Below, one piece after another: positions 6,308 to 12,126 of a DNA stretch of 12,126 bases; position 1 is the stretch's first letter, and each line of letters starts with the position of its first letter. Origin of the DNA: Gemmatimonadota bacterium (lineage in GTDB: Bacteria > Latescibacterota > UBA2968 > UBA8231); contig JABHDC010000204.1 of NCBI GenBank assembly GCA_018673255.1, forward strand, positions 1 through 12,126, written 5' to 3'. The position numbers and the translations under genes are program-made. Under the pieces are notes generated by a model, which was not told where the DNA came from, did not search any database, and saw only the letters and a list, made by a program, of their open reading frames with translations.

Positions 6308-7789
6308 TTAGTGTTTCCAGAAGGACGGGTAGAAGAGCACCAGAGGTGTGAACATCTCCAGCCGGCCGACGAGCATCATGAATGACAGGAACCACTTCCC
6401 CACGTCGGAGATGTGAGCAAAATTCTCGCTCGGACCGACACTCCCCCATCCGGGGCCAATGTTCATCAACGTCGCAATGACCGACGTCGTCGCCGACAAC
6501 AGATCCATGCCCTCCACGACGGCCATGAAACATGCGCCGGCGAGTATGAGGAAGATGTTGACGATGAAGTAGCAGAGCGCGAGATGGATGACGGACAGCT
6601 CGATCCGACGGCCATTGAGACGCACGGCGACCACCGCCAAGGGTCTGAAGTAGATCTTGCGCATGGCAGCAACCATGAACTTACAGATGATGACGAAGTG
6701 TACTACCTTGATTCCACTCGTCGTGGAACCGGCGCAGGCGCCGATGAAACAGACGACGTAGAGGAATACCTGCGCCGCACCGGGCCATAGTTCGTAATCG
6801 GCAGTGGTGAATCCAGTCGTCGTCAGCAGTGACACGACCTGGAAGGTGCCAAATCGCACCGAGTCTGCCAGCCCATACGTCCCATGCTCCCACAGAATCA
6901 GCGAGACGGCGACGCAGAAGAACAGGACGAATCCCACATACCACCGGAATTCCGTGTTGATCTTGAACGAGCGCCACTCCCCTCGCGCCAGGAAGTAGAA
7001 GAGCACGAAACTGACGCCGCCGAGGAACATGAAGATGATCACGACCCAGTCGAAGTAGGCGTTGTCGAAATACCCCATGCTCGCATTGTATGGGGAGAAC
7101 CCCGAAGTCGAGACGGTCGCAAATGTGTGGCACAGGGAGTCGAACAAGGACATCCCGCCAGCGAGAAGCAGCAGGACCTGCGACGAATTCAGGACCAGGT
7201 AGATCGTCCACAATACGATCATGGCATCACGATTGCGCTCGGTAAAGCGCTCTTTCGTGATCACCTGCCCCGGGCTGGATTCAGCCCGGAACAGCCGTAA
7301 CCCTTCCATGCCATGGGGCAACAGGAAGACGGCGAGGGTCACAAAACCCATCCCACCGATCAGGTGCGTTTCGCTGCGCCAGAAGAGCAACCCGTGTGGC
7401 ACGACCTCGATGTCAGTCAGGATCGTCGACCCCGACGTCGTGTAACCGGACATCATTTCGAAAAAAGCGTCGGTGAACGACGGGATGGAACCGTGGATCA
7501 TGAACGGCAGCGCCGACACGGCCGACACGATGACCCAGCCAGCACTCGCGATCAGGAACGCGTGTCGTGGATGGAGGCTCTGGTGTCGTCGGAATCGCCA
7601 GTAGAGGAGACCGCCGATGGCCCCACTTGTGGCTGCGGCGACGGCGAGTGCAAACAGATCATCTTCGCCGTACACCAGCGAGCAGATGATGGGTGGCAAC
7701 ATTCCGGCGGCGGTAACCAGCAGCAACGCACCCAGTACGTGGGCGACGATCGCGGCATTGCGCTCAACCGGGTGGACGTCTCGATTCAT
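6308..7789 (-). CDS. trkH: Trk potassium uptake system, membrane subunit TrkH
   Basis: A 493-residue membrane protein with the repeated M1-P-M2 architecture of the TrkH/KtrB family, which lets K+ (and in some members Na+) cross the inner membrane under control of TrkA. All four selectivity-loop regions are visible with their glycines: SGYTTSGST (114-122), TVSTSGFSP (225-233), LTTTGFTTADYELWP (322-336) and TLMNIGPG (440-447). Other family marks are HLIGGMGFV (142-150), ACAGSTTSGIKV (351-362) and MLVGRLEMFT (472-481) near the C-terminus. The ATG at 7789 is chosen because it overlaps the trkA TGA as ATGA (7786-7789). A longer start at 7840 would lie over the end of trkA and adds a segment that is only its shadow. 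No good ribosome binding site precedes it, in keeping with translational coupling. The length is normal for TrkH. Confidence 0.95.
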   Translation of the reverse strand: MNRDVHPVERNAAIVAHVLGALLLVTAAGMLPPIICSLVYGEDDLFALAVAAATSGAIGGLLYWRFRRHQSLHPRHAFLIASAGWVIVSAVSALPFMIHGSIPSFTDAFFEMMSGYTTSGSTILTDIEVVPHGLLFWRSETHLIGGMGFVTLAVFLLPHGMEGLRLFRAESSPGQVITKERFTERNRDAMIVLWTIYLVLNSSQVLLLLAGGMSLFDSLCHTFATVSTSGFSPYNASMGYFDNAYFDWVVIIFMFLGGVSFVLFYFLARGEWRSFKINTEFRWYVGFVLFFCVAVSLILWEHGTYGLADSVRFGTFQVVSLLTTTGFTTADYELWPGAAQVFLYVVCFIGACAGSTTSGIKVVHFVIICKFMVAAMRKIYFRPLAVVAVRLNGRRIELSVIHLALCYFIVNIFLILAGACFMAVVEGMDLLSATTSVIATLMNIGPGWGSVGPSENFAHISDVGKWFLSFMMLVGRLEMFTPLVLFYPSFWKH

Positions 7790-9174
7790 GCGTAGAAGAG
7801 CCGCTGCAATTCGGCCAGGCCATCGATGGAACAGACGCATTCGACCCGATCACCCTCGTTGATCTGCGTCACACCTCGCGCGATATCCCACGTGCCATCC
7901 CTGCAGACGCCGCCGATCTGAACCTTTCCGGCCAGACCATCGATGGAGTGCAGTGGCCGCTTCGTGATCGGTGACCCCGGATTGGCAATCAGCTGGACCA
8001 TCTCGGCATCGCATCCGTGGAGATTGGCCACGGCCAGAACATATTCTCGACGGATGTAGCGGATCATTGCACTGGCAGCCAGGACATCCGCATTGAGCGC
8101 AATGTCGATCCCCAGCGCCGCCGCAATGCCGATGTAGTCTTCCTTCTTCACCAGCGTGATCGTCTTGCCGATCTCTGCATGCCAGTCGTCGGCCCGAGTC
8201 TGAATCAGGTGTTTGGCCAGCACACTCGACATGATATTGGCCTCGTTGTCTCCGGTGGCCAGAATCACGGTATCCATGTTCAACAGTCCTGCCTGCAGCA
8301 GCGTTTCACGGTCCGAACCATCGCCATGCAGACACTCTGTCTTGTCCAGGGTGTGGGCCAGTTGTTCGGCGCGTGCCTCATCTATTTCCAGGAGGCGCAC
8401 CGTATTGGTCGACTGCAGCAGCTGCGCGATCCGGGTTCCGATCAATCCACCCCCGACGATCAACACATGGTCGCTGCGGCCTGTCGTCACCTGCGCCAAT
8501 TCCATGATCTTGGGGATATACTGCCTTTGCGCGATGAGGTGGACGCGATCCCCCGGTTGGATCTCGAAGTCACCACCGGGAATGATCGTGTCAATATCGC
8601 GCGCGACGGACATGACCCGGAAGGGCAGATCCTTGAAGGTCTCGGAGAGCCGGCTGAGTCTGAGATTGGCCAGTGGCGAATCCGGGCCGATGGGCGTGGC
8701 AACGACCCGCAGATCTCCGTCACCCACGTCGATGACCACATTTCCGTCCCGCATCCTGAGCAGGCGCACCACTTCCCTGGCAGCCAGTTCATCGGGACGG
8801 ATGACGAGATCGATCTTAAGATCCTCGGCGCTGATCGGGGCATCTTTTCGCCTCAGTTCGACGGAGCGAATGCGGGAAATCTTCTGCCGGATACCGAGGC
8901 GATCAGCGATCTGAGCGGCGAGGATGTTCACTGCGTCATCGTTGGTGGCGGCGATCATGTAATCCATCTTCGCCGCCTCTGCCTGGTTCCAACACCCGAA
9001 GTCCAGAGCATCCCCGCGGATCAGACGAGCATCGAGTGTCGCATCGGCCTCGGCCAGCACCTTCGCATCATTCTCGATGACTGTTACTCGGTGGCCCTCG
9101 TGCGTCAAGCGACGTGCAAGGTAACCACCCATGCTGCCGAGCCCAAGGATCAGAATGTTTTCAGATTTCTTCAT
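7786..9174 (-). CDS. trkA: Trk potassium uptake regulator TrkA (two RCK domains)
   Basis: A 462-residue cytoplasmic protein with two RCK units. The first Rossmann fold has G11-L-G-S-M-G16 and the acidic residue E34 at the end of beta-2 (TVIEND). The second has G241-G-G-L-I-G246 with E263 (LLEID). Each is followed by a TrkA_C-type domain, around 145-225 and 375-460. These features predict NAD(H)/nucleotide binding and gating of TrkH. The length is close to that of E. coli TrkA (458). It is the first gene of a trkA-trkH operon with a 4-base overlap. The ATG at 9174 is followed directly by the first beta strand (KKSENILILGLG), so no upstream start is needed; the ribosome binding site is weak. 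A 436-residue open frame on the opposite strand (8017-9327) is an antisense shadow. Confidence 0.96.
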   Translation of the reverse strand: MKKSENILILGLGSMGGYLARRLTHEGHRVTVIENDAKVLAEADATLDARLIRGDALDFGCWNQAEAAKMDYMIAATNDDAVNILAAQIADRLGIRQKISRIRSVELRRKDAPISAEDLKIDLVIRPDELAAREVVRLLRMRDGNVVIDVGDGDLRVVATPIGPDSPLANLRLSRLSETFKDLPFRVMSVARDIDTIIPGGDFEIQPGDRVHLIAQRQYIPKIMELAQVTTGRSDHVLIVGGGLIGTRIAQLLQSTNTVRLLEIDEARAEQLAHTLDKTECLHGDGSDRETLLQAGLLNMDTVILATGDNEANIMSSVLAKHLIQTRADDWHAEIGKTITLVKKEDYIGIAAALGIDIALNADVLAASAMIRYIRREYVLAVANLHGCDAEMVQLIANPGSPITKRPLHSIDGLAGKVQIGGVCRDGTWDIARGVTQINEGDRVECVCSIDGLAELQRLFYA

Positions 9175-9332
9175 CTATTCAAGCCTGTGCTGCTAACCCT
9201 TTCAGCTGGGCAGAGTGGTGATCGTCGTCATGGGCAAGCTCGGCGAGTATCAGGAAAATGTCCACCTGTCATTCTCAAGATGACTGGTGCCTTGAGCACA
9301 TGCACGGACGAGTTGGCCGCGTCATAGGGGCC
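9175..9332. other. Intergenic gap between the barrel gene and trkA, with a weak hairpin
   Basis: These 158 bases lie between the end of the 466-residue gene and the start of trkA, both on the minus strand, and should hold the trkA promoter. CTCAAG (9274-9279) and CTTGAG (9291-9296) form a 6-base inverted repeat with an 11-base loop; a 5-base GTCAT/ATGAC pair overlaps it. No T-tract follows in either direction, so it is at best a weak terminator for the GH38 operon. I see no gene here. Confidence 0.4.
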
Positions 9333-10733
9333 TCACTCCCAGAGGTTGAGCCGGCGGCCTTCCCAGTAGGATGCGATCAGACACTCCGGAACTTCACTGC
9401 TCAGAAACTCCGTGAAGTAACGCAGTTGCGCAGGAATCTGCTCGCCATCCGGATCCGCGATCCACAGCAGGTGATGGGGTTGCAGGCGGTTGAAGGTCTC
9501 AGTGGCAAAGGTGGCCGCTTCATCGCGGAATGGCGGACAATGACGGGCCACAACCATGGCCGTCCACATGAAGCGCGCCAGGCAGTCACCATACATCCAT
9601 GATGAGGCAAAGGAGAGCATCGGATGCCCACCAAACCACTGTTCTCTCCCCACGCGTTCTGTCTGCGGACAACTACGCCAGCTACGATCCTCCGAGTTCA
9701 CGAGAAACCAGTACAGATACCCCCAGTATTGCTGATCAAAGCCCATCCTGTGGTCCTGCCACCAGAGACCGACCACACGACTCAGATCATCCGCGGTAAA
9801 CAGATCCGGCACACACTGGTGAATGATGTCGGCAGCGATCGCCGTGAACTGGCAATGCTGGATCTGCTCCCAGTGAGCGAATTCCCCCGGGCGTTTCTCA
9901 TCACCGACAAGAACTTCCCAACGCGGTGTCTGCCATGTACCGGCGTGAATCTGATCGATGATGTAGTCGAGACGCCGATGCGTCATCCATTGACCACTGC
10001 GCATCACGTGTTCGAAAGAGTCGCGATACTTCGCCTCACCCGTCAGGTGAAATGCGGCTGCCACCATGGCCGCCATGATTGCATTGTAGTCGGTCGGGTC
10101 TTCCCTCATGTTCCATGAGCGGCCGTCCTCGAAGTGCAACGAAAAATCTGCAGCCACGAGGTGATCGGCCATGGACTGAATCATGTGGCGGATCGCGTCT
10201 CGTTCATCGGTTGATGCCACACAGCGGAAACTCCACAGACCCCAGAGGGCGTGTAGATACTGGTCACCCGTGGTGTGGCCGGAATACTCGAAATGGTAAG
10301 GTTTGCCCATGAACCCGGGGCGCCCCTGCTGCTGGCCGAATTCGAAGATCTGCACCAGTGACGCAAATGCAGCACGTGCCGCTTCCAGCGCCTCGGGATC
10401 GTGGGTGGCCTCGTAGCGTATGCTCTGTGCAGCCAGGTGGCTGCCAGAGGTGGTGATGGAGTTCTCGTTGTCGAAGAAGTCGGTGATCGACTTGAACTTC
10501 AGACCGAAGTTCTCAGAGAACTGATCCATCCCCTCGAAATCCGACACGCGCACCTGTCGCATCCCTTCGGGTGCCACCTTCGGCATGCAGACGAAGATGC
10601 CACTGGGATGCGTACGTGCCGCCGACGTCAACTGCTGGATCTCAACGACCTTCTGCTCCGGCGTCAGATTCGTGAAGTCGGGCAGAAGATCATTGAGGGG
10701 ATGCCGCTGTGGCATCTGTCGTGGCGTCGTCAC
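9333..10733 (-). CDS. Uncharacterised probable alpha/alpha-barrel protein, coupled to GH38
   Basis: A 466-residue protein without signal peptide or membrane segments. It is mostly helical, with aromatic-rich loops recalling (alpha/alpha)6-barrel carbohydrate enzymes: DFFDNENSITTSGSH (85-99), FEYSGHTTGDQYLHALWGLW (148-167), a D-G-R-S-W-N-M-R-E-D loop (203-212), WWQDHRMGFDQQYWGYLYWF (324-343) and FGGHPMLSFASSWMYGDC (367-384). I do not recognise a named family and cannot assign catalytic residues; conserved-looking acids are D89, E90, D157 and D383. The start is GTG at 10733, overlapping the TGA of the GH38 gene (GTGA, 10730-10733). An ATG six codons later is the alternative. The tight coupling suggests that it works with the alpha-mannosidase on the same substrate, as a second glycosidase, lyase or epimerase; this is inference. 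Confidence 0.8.
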   Translation of the reverse strand: MTTPRQMPQRHPLNDLLPDFTNLTPEQKVVEIQQLTSAARTHPSGIFVCMPKVAPEGMRQVRVSDFEGMDQFSENFGLKFKSITDFFDNENSITTSGSHLAAQSIRYEATHDPEALEAARAAFASLVQIFEFGQQQGRPGFMGKPYHFEYSGHTTGDQYLHALWGLWSFRCVASTDERDAIRHMIQSMADHLVAADFSLHFEDGRSWNMREDPTDYNAIMAAMVAAAFHLTGEAKYRDSFEHVMRSGQWMTHRRLDYIIDQIHAGTWQTPRWEVLVGDEKRPGEFAHWEQIQHCQFTAIAADIIHQCVPDLFTADDLSRVVGLWWQDHRMGFDQQYWGYLYWFLVNSEDRSWRSCPQTERVGREQWFGGHPMLSFASSWMYGDCLARFMWTAMVVARHCPPFRDEAATFATETFNRLQPHHLLWIADPDGEQIPAQLRYFTEFLSSEVPECLIASYWEGRRLNLWE

Positions 10734-12126
10734 TTGATGAGAATGCTGATCAGCTGGTGCGGTTGATAGGGCACGATGATCTCGTCAGCCTCGACTTCGA
10801 GGGCCTCGCCCTCTTCTTCCAGCGTATTGCACAATACGGCCGTGGCAAATGGCAGACCGACCTTCACCCGCGCCGTCCCACGGCCACCATGCGCTTCATA
10901 GAGTCGCAGCACCAGGGCATCCGAATCCTCCGCCCGCTTCACCGTATCGAGCACGAGTCCCGCATCGTCAGAGCTGAACCAGTTGGCCGCCGCCGCGCCC
11001 GTCCACTGGATCGGCACATTGAAGCTGAATCCTTCGGCCACCACGCCCGCTTCCTGCCAGCTACCCTGGTGAGGGTAGATCGCATAGGAGAACGTGTGCT
11101 GGCCACGATCCGCGATGGGATCCGGTTTCTTCGGCGCCCGCAGCAAGGTGATGTGCATCGTGTTGTTGAAGGTGTGATACCCGTATTTGCTCTCGCTCAG
11201 TAGTGACACACCGAAGCCGTGTTCCGACAGATCCACCCATTTGTGACCGGGCACTTCGTAGCGGGCCAGATCGTGCATCGTGTTGTAGTGGGTCGGCCGG
11301 GCTGTATGGCCGAACTGCATCTCGTAGATCGCCTCCATGGATCGCACCTCCACCGGGAAGGCGACCTTCAGCATCGTATCATCTTCCTGCCAGTTCATGT
11401 CGGTGTGAAACTCCAGCCGACCACTGCCTGCATCGAGACGCACCACCTGCCTGCACGTGCTCTTCTTACCCACCTTGTGGGTGAAAGCCACTTCGCCGCG
11501 CAGAGGTGATTGCGTGATGATCTCACACGACTGTGCCCCCGCGCTGGCCTTGACCGTTTCCAGAGCCCACGGATCGATGTCCCACGCATCCCACGCTGTC
11601 GGCTTATCTACATAGGTGAGGAACTGGTTGCCGGGCGCGGCCATGACCTGGCGACCACTGCCCTTCTCCACCAGGCTGATCAGCGTGCCATCGCTGGCCA
11701 GTGTGGCTGCGATGCGATCGTTCTCGAGAAGAACCTGACCCTCGCCCTGGTCTTCGTTCACCGTCACCTGGTCCGGCGCCTGGCCGACGGATCCGACGCC
11801 ATAGGCCGGCGCCTCGGCATAGACCAGTTCTCCTGACGTATTCTCGGTCACCTCAGCTCGCGCGAATCCCGTCGAGTTGAGTGGATTGGCTGATCCCTGA
11901 CCCAGGGCAGCAATGGCCGCAGATCGAAGCTTGCCGCCCTCTTCCTGGATCTGGGCGTAGTCACGCTCTGCATCCTCGTACACCAGAGTGATAGAGGAGC
12001 CGGGAAGAATGTCATGAAACTGGTTGGTGAGCAGGAGCTTCCACAGCACATCCAGCTCCTGCTTCGGATACGCCGTCCCGTGGAGCTTGCCCGCCACGGC
12101 AGCGGCGAACTCCACATCGTGCAGCA
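10730..12126 (-). CDS. GH38 alpha-mannosidase, C-terminal part (partial)
   Basis: The gene runs off the right edge; about 465 C-terminal residues are visible, roughly half of a typical family member. The hallmark LWKLLLTNQFHDILPGSS (24-41, counted from the codon at 12115) is the GH38 motif near the end of the catalytic region; its His34 (codon 12014-12016) corresponds to a zinc ligand. After it come the three-helix bundle and the C-terminal beta domains, with DAWDID and a SEHGFGVSLLSESKYGYH segment typical of the family. GH38 enzymes hydrolyse alpha-mannosides with retention, using a zinc-coordinated Asp nucleophile that lies outside the window. The in-frame GTG at 12115 is not the real start: the frame stays open to the edge with family-like sequence (LHDVEFAAAVAGK). 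It is coupled by GTGA to the following barrel gene. The true substrate (mannosyl-glycerate, free oligosaccharide or glycan) is unknown. Confidence 0.93.
   Translation of the reverse strand, partial: LHDVEFAAAVAGKLHGTAYPKQELDVLWKLLLTNQFHDILPGSSITLVYEDAERDYAQIQEEGGKLRSAAIAALGQGSANPLNSTGFARAEVTENTSGELVYAEAPAYGVGSVGQAPDQVTVNEDQGEGQVLLENDRIAATLASDGTLISLVEKGSGRQVMAAPGNQFLTYVDKPTAWDAWDIDPWALETVKASAGAQSCEIITQSPLRGEVAFTHKVGKKSTCRQVVRLDAGSGRLEFHTDMNWQEDDTMLKVAFPVEVRSMEAIYEMQFGHTARPTHYNTMHDLARYEVPGHKWVDLSEHGFGVSLLSESKYGYHTFNNTMHITLLRAPKKPDPIADRGQHTFSYAIYPHQGSWQEAGVVAEGFSFNVPIQWTGAAAANWFSSDDAGLVLDTVKRAEDSDALVLRLYEAHGGRGTARVKVGLPFATAVLCNTLEEEGEALEVEADEIIVPYQPHQLISILIK

Noticed and set aside
7790..7840. 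Longer trkH start at 7840
   Set aside because: It lies over the end of trkA; the ATG at 7789 forms a classical ATGA overlap and begins the usual TrkH N-terminus.
9274..9296. Hairpin CTCAAG/CTTGAG as an intrinsic terminator
   Set aside because: The stem has only 6 pairs, an 11-base loop and no T-tract on either side.
8017..9327. Long plus-strand open frame (436 codons) opposite trkA
   Set aside because: It is fully antisense to a textbook two-RCK TrkA with both GxGxxG motifs; the length follows from GC-rich codon bias and the translation shows no domain.
12113..12115. GTG at 12115 as the start of the GH38 gene
   Set aside because: The frame stays open to the window edge with family-like residues and the zinc-site domain is missing, so the gene is truncated by the window rather than starting here.

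Overview
The window is GC-rich, densely coded bacterial DNA with short intergenic gaps, Shine-Dalgarno-type starts and several 4-base stop/start overlaps. No marker gene identifies the organism. The mix of a GH38 alpha-mannosidase, a sialidase-fold protein, glycosidase-like TIM-barrel proteins and a phytanoyl-CoA-dioxygenase-type oxygenase beside a TrkAH potassium system recalls heterotrophic, polysaccharide-degrading, uncultivated lineages such as Latescibacterota, Poribacteria or Planctomycetes relatives. This placement is an inference only.

Layout from left to right: the C-terminal tail of a sensor histidine kinase (+, to 227). A 275-residue probable TIM-barrel protein of unknown function (-, 269-1096) is divergent from a sialidase-fold protein with five Asp boxes (+, 1379-2500). 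Next come a small lipoprotein (-, 2540-2767) and a translationally coupled, very highly charged exported protein (-, 2764-3360). A large glycosidase-like TIM-barrel protein (-, 3524-5278, perhaps beginning at 5351 with a frameshift) is divergent from a PhyH-type Fe(II)/2-oxoglutarate dioxygenase (+, 5519-6250). The potassium uptake pair trkA and trkH follows (-, 9174 to 6308, ATGA overlap). The window ends with an uncharacterised, probably alpha/alpha-barrel protein (-, 9333-10733) coupled by a GTGA overlap to the C-terminal half of a GH38 alpha-mannosidase (-, 10730 to the right edge).

Inferred theme: the carbohydrate-related proteins whose N-termini are visible have no signal peptide, so they would act in the cytoplasm on imported oligosaccharides or sugar derivatives. 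The GH38 and alpha/alpha-barrel pair is the best candidate for a two-enzyme step. TrkAH is housekeeping ion transport lying between these genes. The most interesting points are the uncharacterised barrel coupled to GH38, the sialidase-fold protein that seems to lack the catalytic tyrosine, the possible frameshift near 5280, the charged exported pair, and an inverted repeat that could mask a ribosome binding site at 1104-1143. I see no tRNA, rRNA, CRISPR array, insertion sequence or convincing intrinsic terminator.
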